Source: Alphaproteobacteria bacterium
GTDB taxonomy: Bacteria > Pseudomonadota > Alphaproteobacteria > Rhodobacterales > Rhodobacteraceae
Assembly (NCBI GenBank): GCA_030425145.1
Contig: JAUHVK010000024.1
Coordinates: forward strand, 1 to 64,000
DNA length: 64,000 bases
Reading direction: 5' to 3'
Shown: positions 1-9,354 of the stretch, in pieces
Layout: each line of letters opens with the position of its first letter
Numbering within the stretch: position 1 is the first letter of the stretch
Notes under the pieces: generated by a model
What the model was told of the DNA's origin: nothing
Seen by the model: only the letters and a program-made list of their open reading frames with translations
The model's database searches: none
Program-made: the position numbers and the translations under genes

Positions 1-202
1 CTTCCGCACCGCCGGAAACACCCAGAACCTCGGACACGATCCCGGCCCAGCCGGAGCCGTACCCGAAATAGGTGCCACCCTGCGAGCCGGTGCCAACGGT
101 AAAGCTCTCCGGCCAGCCTGTGCGGTCAACATGGCTTTCGGCGAATGCCTGACCCGTGATGGCACAGGCGAAGGCAAAGGTGATTGCTGTAATCTTCTGC
201 AT
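1..202 (-). CDS. TAXI-family TRAP transporter solute receptor (N-terminal part, runs off the window)
   Basis: Reading back from an ATG at 202 gives a signal peptide (MQKITAITFAFACAITGQAFA, cleaved after AFA by inspection) and then the start of a mature protein with the motif VGTGSQGGTYFGYG. That glycine-rich opening is typical of TAXI-type TRAP periplasmic receptors. A strong Shine-Dalgarno (GGGAGGA) lies just upstream of the ATG. Only about 67 residues are inside the window. It lies downstream of dctB-dctD on the same strand after a 224-bp gap, so the two-component pair may control it, but I found no convincing sigma-54 promoter in the gap. Confidence 0.8.
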   Translation of the reverse strand, partial: MQKITAITFAFACAITGQAFAESHVDRTGWPESFTVGTGSQGGTYFGYGSGWAGIVSEVLGVSGGAE

Positions 203-426
203 TGGTTCCTCCCAAACGCATACATTGATGGTATAGCCCGGCGTGATGGTTCTGCCGGGTCGCCGCTTAGCAACCATGTGGCAGCGCCCGCCGCATAGCG
301 CCGTTAACGCCAACAGTTTCGCCAAATCGCATATTTTTCGAGCAACGGGTGGCTTTGGTGACAAACTGGCGAATTCTTGGGTCGCCGACGACACATCTTG
401 GGGGATGGGCCTGGCAGGGCCGAGCT

Positions 427-1770
427 TCAGCTGTCGCTTTCGGTAAAGGACTCGCGGTCCAGTCCGTAGCGCTGCATCTTCTCATAGAGAGCCTTGCGGG
501 AGATTCCCAAAGCTTCATACGTGTCCTTGAGACGTCCTGCATTGGCCGCAAGACTGGCCGCGATCAGTGCACGTTCATGCTCTGCCACACGATCGGCAAG
601 CGTCCCTGCCACAGGGGATGCCTGTTCCCCCCTCTCCGGCAATCCCAACACATACCGCTCCGCAGCATTGCGCAATTCGCGGGCGTTTCCAGGCCAATCC
701 CGTGCGGCAATGGCATCAAGCACAACACCCGGCACTTGCGGCGCGGGATGGCCATAGCGGTCGGCCGTCTGTCCGACGAATGTCAGGAACAGCATCGGGA
801 TGTCCTGCCGCCGCGCCGCAAGCGACGGCATCCGGATCGTCACCACGTTCAACCGGTAAAGCAGATCACCGCGGAACTGCCCTCGTGCCGCCGTTTCTTC
901 GAGGTCGGATTTCGACGCAGCCACAAAGCGCACATCAAGGTCGATCCGGTCATGCGACCCCAAACGGCTGATCGAACGGGTTTCCACCGCGTGAAGCAAC
1001 TTGGCCTGAAGCGCGAGCGGCAGGCTGTCGATCTCATCAAGGAACACCGTCCCCCAGCGCGCATGTTCAAACTTACCCGCCCGCGCTCTTGTCGCTCCGG
1101 CGAAGGCTCCGGGCTCATGACCGAAAAGCTCGCTTTCGATCAGATCGGCGGGAAGTGCTGCGCAATTGATCGACACAAACGGTCGGTCCGCGCGCTTGCT
1201 GGCGGCGTGCAAAGCCTGCGCGGCCAGCCCCTTGCCCGTTCCGGTATCGCCCACGATCAGCACATCCGCGTCACTGTTGGCCACGGTACGGATTTGGCTG
1301 CGCACAGTCTCCATTTCCGGGCTGAAGCCCCGAAGGCTGTCCATCGTGCCAATCAACGGCGCCACCTGCGATCGCAACCGCCGGTTTTCAAGCGTCAGGC
1401 GGCGCATCTCCAGTGCCCTGCGCACCGCATCAACCAGGCGTTCCGGCGCATAGGGCTTTTCGATGAAATCATAAGCGCCGTCCCTCATCATGCTGACGGC
1501 AAGATCCAGATCACCGTGCCCGGTGACGAGGATCACAGGAAACTCCGGGTCAATCTGCAAAGCCGCGCGCAACAAAGCAGTACCGTCCATTCCCGGCATC
1601 CGGATGTCTGTCACAAGAACGCCGGGGAAATCCGTCGTGATCTTTGGCAGGACGCTCGCTGCTCTGTCAAAACAGAGGCAGCCCATTTCAGCCAGCTCAA
1701 GCGTCTGCTGCGCCGCAATTCGCAGCGGCTCTTCGTCATCGACAAACAGGACAGGTCCGGGCGCGGTCAT
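427..1770 (-). CDS. dctD: C4-dicarboxylate-type response regulator DctD (sigma-54 activator family)
   Basis: A 447-residue NtrC-class regulator. The receiver domain (about 1-120) has the phospho-acceptor D55 in TDIRMPG. The AAA+ domain has Walker A GDTGTGKG at about 174-181, and a Fis-type helix-turn-helix ends the protein (NAGRLKDTYEALGISRKALY). The sigma-54 contact loop, normally GAFTGA, reads GAFAGA (221-226). The gene overlaps dctB by the ATGA arrangement, so the pair is co-translated. The likely target is a transporter gene; the TAXI receptor gene immediately downstream is the obvious candidate by position. The name follows the DctBD family; the actual ligand is not known. Confidence 0.88.
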   Translation of the reverse strand: MTAPGPVLFVDDEEPLRIAAQQTLELAEMGCLCFDRAASVLPKITTDFPGVLVTDIRMPGMDGTALLRAALQIDPEFPVILVTGHGDLDLAVSMMRDGAYDFIEKPYAPERLVDAVRRALEMRRLTLENRRLRSQVAPLIGTMDSLRGFSPEMETVRSQIRTVANSDADVLIVGDTGTGKGLAAQALHAASKRADRPFVSINCAALPADLIESELFGHEPGAFAGATRARAGKFEHARWGTVFLDEIDSLPLALQAKLLHAVETRSISRLGSHDRIDLDVRFVAASKSDLEETAARGQFRGDLLYRLNVVTIRMPSLAARRQDIPMLFLTFVGQTADRYGHPAPQVPGVVLDAIAARDWPGNARELRNAAERYVLGLPERGEQASPVAGTLADRVAEHERALIAASLAANAGRLKDTYEALGISRKALYEKMQRYGLDRESFTESDS

Positions 1771-3635
1771 TCTGCCGCCGCAAGTGACGGCGCTTCGGCC
1801 AGATTGAGCGTCACGCTGAAAACCGCACCTCCTTCGGGATGGTTGCCGCCTTCAAGCGTGCCACCAAAGTCGCGCACGATATTGTAGGAGATCGACAGAC
1901 CCAGCCCCATGCCTTTCCCCGGTTCTTTGGTCGTGAAGAACGGATCAAACAGTTGCGCGATTTCGGCATCGGTCATGCCGGTGCCGCGATCCCGCACCCG
2001 GACGTGCACGCGCGTACCAATTATCTCTAGCGACAGATCGACCACCGGATCGGGTTGATCCGCCATCGCATCAACCGCATTGCTGAGAAGGTTGACGAAG
2101 ACCTGCTGCAAGCGGACCTGCCCGCCGTTCACCCAGATCTCGCCCTCTATCTCGTCACGGTTCACCCGACAGCCGGACCCCCGCATTTTCGGCTCGACAA
2201 TCACAAGTGCCGTATCAATTGCGCGGTTGAGCAGGACAGGTTCTGTCTTTTCCCCCGGACGCCGGGCAAAGTTGCGCAGATGGGTCGAGATCGCAGCAAG
2301 GCGATCCACCATGTCGTCGATCATTCCAACATTCTGGCGCACTTTTTCGGGCTCTCCGCGATCAAGATAGGCGCCTGCATTGCGGGCAAAGGATTTCACC
2401 GCCGCCAAGGGTTGGTTGAACTCGTGGCTCAACGCCGCCGCCATCTGCCCAAGTGCCGCGAGCTTTCCAGCCTGGATGAGTTCGGTCTGCGTCTGCCGCA
2501 ACAGGGTCTCGGCTGCACGTCGTTCCTCAACCTCCTGCGTGATCAGGCGGTTCGCCTTCTCAAGCTCCGCCGTGCGCTGCGTCACCCGGTGTTCCAACTC
2601 CTCCTGCATCGACAGCGCCGCACGGATCCGTTCCTGCAACTGAACACGTCGCTGGATCACCACGGTGGCGATCAGCGCAACAAGCAATAGGCACAAAGCC
2701 GTCAGAGCGACCGTTCCCATGGCTTGAGTCCACGCCTGATCGCTTGGCGTCAGTAGGGACACCTCCCACCCAGCCTCGGGGATCATCTGGCTTTGCATGA
2801 CATAGCGGCCAAGAGTTCCGTCTTCGCTGGTTATCGCAACCTGCCGAAACCCGTCATCAATGGGCTCTTCGGTGGCTTGCAGCGGCACAAGCCGATCCAT
2901 CGGGTATTTCTTGGTACTCTCAATAATCGCCCGCGCCTCGGGGCTGAGCGGACCGAGCGACCGGAAATGCCAATCCGGGCGGCTGGCCATGAAGATCACC
3001 CCCGCATCGTCAAGCACGAGGATTTCATTGTTGCCATTGCGCCAGGCGTCCTCAAAGGCATCAACGGTGAATTTCACCGCCAGCACACCAAGGATGTCTG
3101 CCCCGTCACGCACGGCTTCGGCAAAGAAATAACCCCGTTCGCCAGACGTGGTGCCAAGCGCAAAGAACCGCCCCTGCTCGCCCGCAAGTGCGAGGGTGAA
3201 ATACGGGCGGTACGCAAAGTTCTGTCCGACGAAGGACAGTTCCTTCCAGTGATTGCTGGCGGCAACGGTCAGCCCTGTCGGGTCGATCAGGAAAATGTCG
3301 GACAGGCCCACCTCTTCCGCAGTACGGTGCAATTCATCGTTCACGCGGTCGATGAGCGCGCGGTCAGACGGATTACTCAGAGCGGCGGCAAGATCGGGAC
3401 GTTCCGCAATCAGAGCCGGCAGCGCTTCGAACCGGCGGAGCGACCCTGTCAGACCTTCCACCGCAAGCGTCAGCGTTGGCGCTTCACGCTTGCCTAGCTG
3501 TCCAAGGTAAACCCGTTCCAACGCCGGCAGCAAGAAAACAAGCATCGACAACAGCACGGCCAAACCGCCCAAAATCAGGCCAAGCGCCTTATGTTTGCGG
3601 TCGGTCGGTCGCTGTGTGTCTGTCGAACGCGTCAT
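1767..3635 (-). CDS. dctB: DctB-type sensor histidine kinase
   Basis: A 622-residue membrane sensor. An N-terminal transmembrane helix (about 17-38) leads into a periplasmic double-PAS/dCache-like region, then a second helix (about 305-325), a coiled-coil linker rich in E/Q/R, and the kinase core. The H-box is SHEFNQP (about residue 404). The N-box (NLLSNAVDAM), G1 (RDRGTGM) and G2 (GKGMGLGLS) are intact, so it should be active. This layout is that of DctB sensors of C4-dicarboxylates or related organic acids. It is the first gene of the dctBD pair and its stop overlaps the dctD start. Confidence 0.88.
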   Translation of the reverse strand: MTRSTDTQRPTDRKHKALGLILGGLAVLLSMLVFLLPALERVYLGQLGKREAPTLTLAVEGLTGSLRRFEALPALIAERPDLAAALSNPSDRALIDRVNDELHRTAEEVGLSDIFLIDPTGLTVAASNHWKELSFVGQNFAYRPYFTLALAGEQGRFFALGTTSGERGYFFAEAVRDGADILGVLAVKFTVDAFEDAWRNGNNEILVLDDAGVIFMASRPDWHFRSLGPLSPEARAIIESTKKYPMDRLVPLQATEEPIDDGFRQVAITSEDGTLGRYVMQSQMIPEAGWEVSLLTPSDQAWTQAMGTVALTALCLLLVALIATVVIQRRVQLQERIRAALSMQEELEHRVTQRTAELEKANRLITQEVEERRAAETLLRQTQTELIQAGKLAALGQMAAALSHEFNQPLAAVKSFARNAGAYLDRGEPEKVRQNVGMIDDMVDRLAAISTHLRNFARRPGEKTEPVLLNRAIDTALVIVEPKMRGSGCRVNRDEIEGEIWVNGGQVRLQQVFVNLLSNAVDAMADQPDPVVDLSLEIIGTRVHVRVRDRGTGMTDAEIAQLFDPFFTTKEPGKGMGLGLSISYNIVRDFGGTLEGGNHPEGGAVFSVTLNLAEAPSLAAAE

Positions 3636-3687
3636 GGCGCGAAGATGCGTCCATTTGAGAGCCGAGACAAGTCACGGAAGCTTCGGC

Positions 3688-5211
3688 CTACATCACCGCC
3701 CCGATCTGCCACGGGACAAATTCGTGATCGCCCAGGCCAAGCCGTTCGGATTTGGTTACCTGTCCGGACGCGGTGGCGCGGATGAGATCGAATATTTCAC
3801 GCCCCTTGTCGGCAAGGCTCACGCCACCCGACAGGATATCCCCGGTGTTCAGATCCATGTCGTCGGGCATCTGCTGAAACAGACGGTCGGACGTGGCCAG
3901 CTTGATCGTCGGCGCGGGCTTCGATCCAAAGGCCGATCCGCGCCCGGTGGTGAAGACCACAATCTGCGCACCACCCGCAATCTGGCCGGTGACGGACACC
4001 GGGTCGTAGCCGGGGGTATCCATGAACACGAGACCCGGCATGGTGACGGGTTCGGCGTAGTCGTACACCGCAGTCAACGGCGTCGCCCCACCTTTGGCCG
4101 CCGCACCCAATGATTTCTCGAGGATCGTTGTGATCCCCCCCTGCTTGTTGCCCGGGCTTGGATTGTTGTCGAGCGACCCACCGTTCAGCGATGTGTACCG
4201 CTCCCACCATTTGATCTGCCCGATCAGCTTGTCCGCCACGTTCTGAGAGGCCGCACGCCGCAGCAGCAGTTGCTCCGCTCCGTAGATTTCTGGCGTTTCC
4301 GACAGGATCGCAGTGCCCCCCTGCCCGACCAGAAGATCGCTGGCGACGCCAAGTGCCGGGTTCGCCGTGATCCCGGAAAACCCATCCGACCCGCCACATT
4401 GCAGTGCCACACGCAAAGCAGACATCGGCTGCGGGCTGCGCGATATGTCATTCACTTGGGGAAGAAGCCCCACCACTTGATCCTTGATCGCGTCGATGGT
4501 TGCACGCGTGCCGCCCGTGTCCTGAATGGTCAGCCCGTGGAAATGCGACGTGCTCTCGGCACCGAAGTGCGATTGCATCCGCGCGATCTGCATCACCTCA
4601 CAGCCAAGACCGACAAAGACCGCTGCACCAACATTCGGATGGGTCGCATGCCCCCAGAGCACCCGGTCAAGAATCTCGAACCCCGGCCCGCTGCTCGCCA
4701 TCCCGCACCCCGTGCCATGGGCAAGAGCAACGATGCCGTCGATATCCGGATATGGACCGAGAAGACCGCTTTCTTCGATCTCGGTTGCGGCGCGGCGGAT
4801 GACCGTGGCGGAACAGTTCACCGTTGCCAGCAAGGCAATGTAGTTGCGCGTGCCGACACGTCCGTCGGGCCGAAGGTAGCCGTCAAAGGTCAAAGGTTGG
4901 GATGCCGGGATGGCCGCCTGCGCCAGCATCAGATCCGCCCCGATGGCATAGGCCTGCTCGGGGTTGTCGAAGACGCAGTTTTCCGTGTGAACGTGCGCAC
5001 CCGCCGAGATATTGCTCGTCGCCTTACCGATGAACTGGCCGAACTTGAGGATCGGCGCGCCTGCCGGAATATCGACGCGGGCGATCTTGTGCCCGGCCGA
5101 CAGCGACTTTTCCAAAGGCGCACCAAGCCCCAACGGGTCTGCACCCGCCTGCGCCCGCGCCGTCAATACCGCCACATTGTCAGATTTGTGCAAGATCAAC
5201 GGTTCAGACAT
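3688..5211 (-). CDS. uxaA: Altronate dehydratase (UxaA/GarD family)
   Basis: A 507-residue full-length UxaA-type dehydratase: an N-terminal SAF domain (about 1-90, containing the HTENC motif) and the catalytic UxaA domain (GYLRPDGRVGTRNY; conserved cysteines in ALAHGTGCGM and GLGCE). It converts D-altronate to 2-keto-3-deoxygluconate (KDG) in galacturonate catabolism; galactarate dehydratase is the main alternative within the family. I chose the ATG at 5211 rather than the TTG two codons earlier. The gene overlaps the 3' end of uxuA by 8 bp and is the last gene of the uronate operon, 52 bp before the dctB start. Confidence 0.88.
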   Translation of the reverse strand: MSEPLILHKSDNVAVLTARAQAGADPLGLGAPLEKSLSAGHKIARVDIPAGAPILKFGQFIGKATSNISAGAHVHTENCVFDNPEQAYAIGADLMLAQAAIPASQPLTFDGYLRPDGRVGTRNYIALLATVNCSATVIRRAATEIEESGLLGPYPDIDGIVALAHGTGCGMASSGPGFEILDRVLWGHATHPNVGAAVFVGLGCEVMQIARMQSHFGAESTSHFHGLTIQDTGGTRATIDAIKDQVVGLLPQVNDISRSPQPMSALRVALQCGGSDGFSGITANPALGVASDLLVGQGGTAILSETPEIYGAEQLLLRRAASQNVADKLIGQIKWWERYTSLNGGSLDNNPSPGNKQGGITTILEKSLGAAAKGGATPLTAVYDYAEPVTMPGLVFMDTPGYDPVSVTGQIAGGAQIVVFTTGRGSAFGSKPAPTIKLATSDRLFQQMPDDMDLNTGDILSGGVSLADKGREIFDLIRATASGQVTKSERLGLGDHEFVPWQIGAVM

Positions 5212-6376
5212 GGCCAATCCCCCGGATCACCCCGCGCAGTTCCGCAAGTCCGCGTAACCGTCCGATCAGCGGATAGCCGGGTACGAAATCGCGGTCATGG
5301 TCGCTCAGCATATGATGCCCGTGGTCGGGGCGGAAGGGGATCTCATGATCTTCGCGTCCTTCGGACCTGCGCCGCTTCTCTTCGCGCAAGAGCACGCGCA
5401 GCAGCAGCACCATGTCTGTGTCCCCATCCAGATGCGCGGCCTCTTCAAACGATCCGTCCGCCTCTTTGCGAACATTGCGAAGATGCGCGAAATGGATCCG
5501 GTCGGCCACCCGCGCAGCGATGGCGGGAACATCATTCCCCGGATGCGCGCCAAGTGAGCCGGAACAGAGCGTCACACCATTGGCGGGACTGTCTTGTTGT
5601 TCCAGCACCCATTCCAGATCGTCGCCAGTCGAGACGATGCGCGGCAGGCCAAGGATGTCGCGCGGCGGGTCGTCAGGATGCACGCAGAGCCGAAGCCCCA
5701 ATTCTTCTGCCGTGGGAACCACCTCGGCCAGGAACCGGGCGTAGTTCGCGCGCAAACCGTCCCGGTCGATCACATCATACGCAGCCAGCGCTGTGCGCAG
5801 CCCCGGAATGTCGTACCGGTCGAACGCCCCCGGCATTCCTGCCATGATTGACGCAAGAAGCTTGTCGCGCGCGGCCTCACTTGCCTGTTGATACCACGCC
5901 GCAGCGCGAACGCGCACGTCGTCGCTATAATCCTCTTCGGCAGCCTGGCGTCCGAGCATGTGAATCTCGAACGCCGCCATTTGCGTCGCCTCAAAGCGCA
6001 AACAACTGGCACCACCATCGACCGGCGCGGCCAGATCGGTGCGCGTCCAGTCCAGCAGGGGCATGAAATTGTAGCAGATCGTCCGCACGCCCTGTTCGGC
6101 CAGATGGGCCATCGACTGGCGGTAATTGGCGAAAAGCACCGACAGGTCGCCCTCACCCTTCTTGATCCGCTCATGTACCGGCAGGCTTTCGACTACAGAC
6201 CAGACAAACCCCGCCTCTTCGATGGCGCGTTTGCGGGCGGCAATGGCCTCAATTGGCCAGACCTCACCATAGGGGATTGCATGCAAGGCGCTGACGATGC
6301 CGCTGGCCCCAGTCTGCGCCACCTCGGCCAGCGTGATCGGGTCAAATTCACCATACCAGCGCCAGGTCTCAATCAT
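5204..6376 (-). CDS. uxuA: Mannonate dehydratase
   Basis: A 390-residue protein opening with MIETWRWYGEFDPITL, the standard start of UxuA. Metal-binding signatures of the TIM-barrel fold are visible (LCVHPDDPPRDILGLPRI, CSGSLGAHPGNDV, HFAHLRN, PFRPDHGH). It dehydrates D-mannonate to KDG in the glucuronate branch. Its start overlaps the stop of uxuB in an ATGA arrangement and its end overlaps uxaA, so the three genes are translationally linked. Confidence 0.93.
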   Translation of the reverse strand: MIETWRWYGEFDPITLAEVAQTGASGIVSALHAIPYGEVWPIEAIAARKRAIEEAGFVWSVVESLPVHERIKKGEGDLSVLFANYRQSMAHLAEQGVRTICYNFMPLLDWTRTDLAAPVDGGASCLRFEATQMAAFEIHMLGRQAAEEDYSDDVRVRAAAWYQQASEAARDKLLASIMAGMPGAFDRYDIPGLRTALAAYDVIDRDGLRANYARFLAEVVPTAEELGLRLCVHPDDPPRDILGLPRIVSTGDDLEWVLEQQDSPANGVTLCSGSLGAHPGNDVPAIAARVADRIHFAHLRNVRKEADGSFEEAAHLDGDTDMVLLLRVLLREEKRRRSEGREDHEIPFRPDHGHHMLSDHDRDFVPGYPLIGRLRGLAELRGVIRGIGHV

Positions 6377-7803
6377 CGCGCACCCTCTTCAATCGCGGCG
6401 CGGGTGCCCTTGTTCCAAAGAAGTACCGCCGCTTCGGTCACCGGGCGCTTCAACTGCTCTGCCAGTTCCTCAGGGAACACGTCGCGCACACCAAGCAAGG
6501 CTGCAACCTTGCCTTCCGGCGTGTCGGCACTGTCCGAGGCCGCGCGCAATTGCGCAGCCAAGGGATCGCGCACATCAATCGCCTGCCCTTTTTCATCCAC
6601 CCCACCGACATACCGCATCCACGCCGCCACGGCGAGGTACAACGCGGGCGAGGCCCGCCCGGCAGCCAGGTTCGCCGCCAGACTGCCCAAGATGCGTTGT
6701 GGGAGTTTCTGGCTGCCATCCATCGCAATCTGCCATGTCCTGTGGCGAATGCCGGGATTGGCGTAACGGTCTAACAGTGCATCCGCATACTCAGTCAGGC
6801 TGACGCCTTCAGGCGCCTGCACAGCAGGCATGATCTCGGACCAAAGCCGCCGGACATAGGCGGCCAAGACCGGGTCGGCGACCGTGTCTGCAATGGTCTC
6901 GTGTCCGGCCAGATAGCCCGTGTAAGCCAACGCGGAATGGGTGCCATTCAACATGCGCAGTTTCATATGCTCATGCGCGGTCACGTTCTGCACCATCTCA
7001 ACGCCCGTGGCTTCGAAATCCGGACGCGCTCCACCGACGAAATCGTCTTCGATCACCCACTGGGCAAAGGGTTCGTGCATCACCGGGGCCGCGTCGACGC
7101 ACCCAGTCAACTCCGCGACGCGGGCTAGGTCAGCCGCCGTGGTCGCAGGTGTGATCCGGTCCACCATAGTGCTGGGGAACTTGCACTCAGACTCGATCCA
7201 AACCGCCAGTGCCGGGTCTAGCCGACGTGCAAACTCCAACACCAGACCACGCACAAGCCGTCCGTTTTCGGGAAGGTTGTCACAGGTCAGCACAGTGAAA
7301 GGTGCGACGCCCGCCGCCCGACGGCGCTGCAAGGCGCGCACCAGAAAACCGAGAGCGGACACAGGCAATTCGTGTGACAGATCGTGCTGAATATCCGGGT
7401 GTTCGACGTTCAACGCGCCGGTCGCCGGGTTGTGGCAATAGCCCTTTTCAGTGACCGTCAGCGTCACGATCCGGACCTCCGCTTTCGCCATCGCCGACAT
7501 CACCGCTTCGGGGTCTTCGGGCGCGACCAAGACGTCATTCAGAACGGTGATCCAGCGTGTCTGCTCGCCCTCAGGTGCAAGTGTGACCGAGGTGTATCCC
7601 CAACCCTGTCCGCGCAGCGCATCGCGTGTATCCGGGCTGCGCAGGGATACGCCCACGATGCCCCAGTCGCCCCCGGACGCCGCCATCGCATCCTGAATGA
7701 ACACACATCCAAAGGCGCGAAAGAACGCGCCGAGACCGAGATGCACAATTGCTGTCTTGGGTTGGTAGGTCAGGTCAGCGGGCAAGCCAGCCTCCATCCA
7801 CAT
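6373..7803 (-). CDS. uxuB: Fructuronate reductase / mannitol dehydrogenase family oxidoreductase
   Basis: About 476 residues of the long-chain mannitol dehydrogenase family: Rossmann start IVHLGLGAFFRAF, the signature TLTVTEKGYCHNP, and the catalytic lysine region KLRMLNGTHSALAY. It reduces D-fructuronate to D-mannonate. No separate tagaturonate reductase (UxaB) is present, so it may serve both uronate branches; that is inference. The 5' end overlaps kduD. ATGs at 7803 and 7797 lack a clear ribosome site, whereas a TTG at 7785 sits 5 bp after GGAGG, so the true start may be further in. Confidence 0.88.
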   Translation of the reverse strand: MWMEAGLPADLTYQPKTAIVHLGLGAFFRAFGCVFIQDAMAASGGDWGIVGVSLRSPDTRDALRGQGWGYTSVTLAPEGEQTRWITVLNDVLVAPEDPEAVMSAMAKAEVRIVTLTVTEKGYCHNPATGALNVEHPDIQHDLSHELPVSALGFLVRALQRRRAAGVAPFTVLTCDNLPENGRLVRGLVLEFARRLDPALAVWIESECKFPSTMVDRITPATTAADLARVAELTGCVDAAPVMHEPFAQWVIEDDFVGGARPDFEATGVEMVQNVTAHEHMKLRMLNGTHSALAYTGYLAGHETIADTVADPVLAAYVRRLWSEIMPAVQAPEGVSLTEYADALLDRYANPGIRHRTWQIAMDGSQKLPQRILGSLAANLAAGRASPALYLAVAAWMRYVGGVDEKGQAIDVRDPLAAQLRAASDSADTPEGKVAALLGVRDVFPEELAEQLKRPVTEAAVLLWNKGTRAAIEEGAR

Positions 7804-8515
7804 TCAGCACTGCGCCATGCACGTAGCGCGCCGCAGGCGTACACAGGTATACGGCTGCGCCCGCAATGTCCTCGGCCTGCCCCCAGCGTCCCGCCGGGAT
7901 CCGGTCAAGGATTGCCTGATTGCGCTCCGGATCGTTGCGCAGTGCTTCGGTATTGTTGGTCTCGATATAGCCAGGGGCTACCGCATTCACGTTGATGCCC
8001 TTGGCCGCCCATTCGTTCGCCAGCAACTTGGTCAGCCCCGCAACGCCATGTTTCGACGCAGTGTAGGATGGCACCCGGATCCCTCCCTGAAACGACAGCA
8101 AAGATGCGATGTTTACCACCGCTCCAGTGCCGCCGCGTGCGAGTACGGCCTTGGCAAAAGCCTGTGTGGTGAAAAACAGAGCCTTGAGATTGACGTCCAT
8201 CACGTCATCCCAATCGGCCTCCGAAAAGTCCACCGCATCGGCGCGTCGGATAATGCCGGCGTTATTGATCAGCAGGTCGATGCGCTGACCGTCGAACAAA
8301 CCATGCCCCGCCATCGGATCAGCGAAATCGACCAGCACAGAGGAGGCAACTCCGCCAGCCTTGGTGATCGCGCCGACGGTCTCGTCACAGGCCCGGCGTC
8401 CGGCGCAGATAACTTCGGCCCCGGCTTCGGCCAGACCGATGGCAATCGCCTGACCGATGCCGGTATTGGCCCCGGTCACAAGAGCGCGCCGTCCGGTCAG
8501 TGAAAAGGCCCTCAC
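7775..8515 (-). CDS. kduD: 2-keto-3-deoxygluconate 5-dehydrogenase KduD (SDR)
   Basis: A 246-residue classical SDR: cofactor motif TGANTGIG, NNAG, catalytic S-Y-K with YTASKHG, and C-terminal VNVDGGWLAR-type ending. It reduces 5-keto-4-deoxyuronate-derived 2,5-diketo-3-deoxygluconate to KDG. The open frame continues upstream to 8626, but that extension is the kduI 3' end in another frame. I place the start at the GTG (8515) that overlaps the kduI TGA (GTGA), which leaves VRAFSLTGRRALVTG, the expected N-terminus. It follows kduI directly, as in pectin and uronate operons. Confidence 0.9.
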   Translation of the reverse strand: MRAFSLTGRRALVTGANTGIGQAIAIGLAEAGAEVICAGRRACDETVGAITKAGGVASSVLVDFADPMAGHGLFDGQRIDLLINNAGIIRRADAVDFSEADWDDVMDVNLKALFFTTQAFAKAVLARGGTGAVVNIASLLSFQGGIRVPSYTASKHGVAGLTKLLANEWAAKGINVNAVAPGYIETNNTEALRNDPERNQAILDRIPAGRWGQAEDIAGAAVYLCTPAARYVHGAVLNVDGGWLAR

Positions 8516-9336
8516 CGCAAATCCCCCATCGCCACCATATCCATGTCGGTGAAATCGACATTGTCGCCCGCCATCGCCCAGCAGAAGGTGTAAGACGCCG
8601 TCCCCGCCCCCGCATGGATCGACCAAGGCGGAGAGATCACTGCCTCTTCATTGGCCATGACGATGTGCCGGGTCTCTGACGGTTCGCCCATCAGGTGAAA
8701 CACGCGCTGGTTTTCTGGCAGCTTGAAGTAAAGATACGCCTCCATCCGGCGGTCATGCAGGTGGACGGGCATGGTGTTCCAGACCGACCCTTCGGCAAAT
8801 TGCGTGTACCCCATCAGAAGCTGACAGCTTGGGCACACGTCGGGGTGCAGGAACTGGATGATGACCCGCTCATTCGCCGTTTCCCGCGCACCCAACTCTA
8901 CGCGTCGCGCGTCAGCCTGCGTGATCAGCCGCGTCGGGTAGGTTTGATGTGCAGGCGCAGACAGAACGTAGAACCGACCGTTGCCGCCAAATGTCACCGG
9001 ACCGGACCCCATACCGATATAGAGCACTTCGCCACTGCCGATGTCGTAGATCTTACCGGCAACGGAAACCGTTCCGGCTTCACCGATATTCAGCACGCCC
9101 ATTTCACGTCGGTCGAGGATCGACGGTGTGCCCGCTTCCTTGACCTCGCCCAGCGTCAGCTCTCCCCCGGCGGGTACAGCAGAGCCAAGGATCAGACGGT
9201 CGTAATGCGTGTAGACAAGGTTGATCTCTCTCTTCGCAAAGAGGCCACCGACATGGAACTGCTCCCGCAGTTGATCCGTGTCCAGCGTCTTTGCCGTGGC
9301 CGGATCAATCGCGTAGCGGGTTTGGGTCTTGAGCAT
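8512..9336 (-). CDS. kduI: 5-keto-4-deoxyuronate isomerase (DKI isomerase)
   Basis: A 274-residue KduI: MLKTQTRYAIDPATAKTLDT start, REINLVYTHYDRLILGSA, and the cupin metal site in the second half (MPVHLHDRRMEAYLYF, PPWSIHAGAGT). It isomerises 4-deoxy-L-threo-5-hexosulose uronate from unsaturated uronates to 2,5-diketo-3-deoxygluconate, feeding KduD. Length is normal for the family (about 275-280). It is coupled to kduD downstream and preceded by kdgF, so all three unsaturated-uronate steps sit together. Confidence 0.95.
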   Translation of the reverse strand: MLKTQTRYAIDPATAKTLDTDQLREQFHVGGLFAKREINLVYTHYDRLILGSAVPAGGELTLGEVKEAGTPSILDRREMGVLNIGEAGTVSVAGKIYDIGSGEVLYIGMGSGPVTFGGNGRFYVLSAPAHQTYPTRLITQADARRVELGARETANERVIIQFLHPDVCPSCQLLMGYTQFAEGSVWNTMPVHLHDRRMEAYLYFKLPENQRVFHLMGEPSETRHIVMANEEAVISPPWSIHAGAGTASYTFCWAMAGDNVDFTDMDMVAMGDLR

Positions 9337-9354
9337 GGTGTCAGGCCTTTCAGG

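Noticed and set aside
203-426. Possible sigma-54 (-24/-12) promoter upstream of the TAXI receptor
   Set aside because: The best minus-strand match (around 288-303) has TTGC but no GG at the correct distance; it is too weak to call.
349-1887. Long open plus-strand frame opposite dctD
   Set aside because: Arg/His-rich antisense shadow of a high-GC gene; dctD on the other strand has complete domains.
4270-5847. Long open plus-strand frame opposite uxaA/uxuA
   Set aside because: Low-complexity antisense shadow spanning two real genes; no recognisable domain.
8516-8626. N-terminal extension of KduD
   Set aside because: It is the kduI 3' end read in another frame; the GTGA start at 8515 gives the normal SDR N-terminus.
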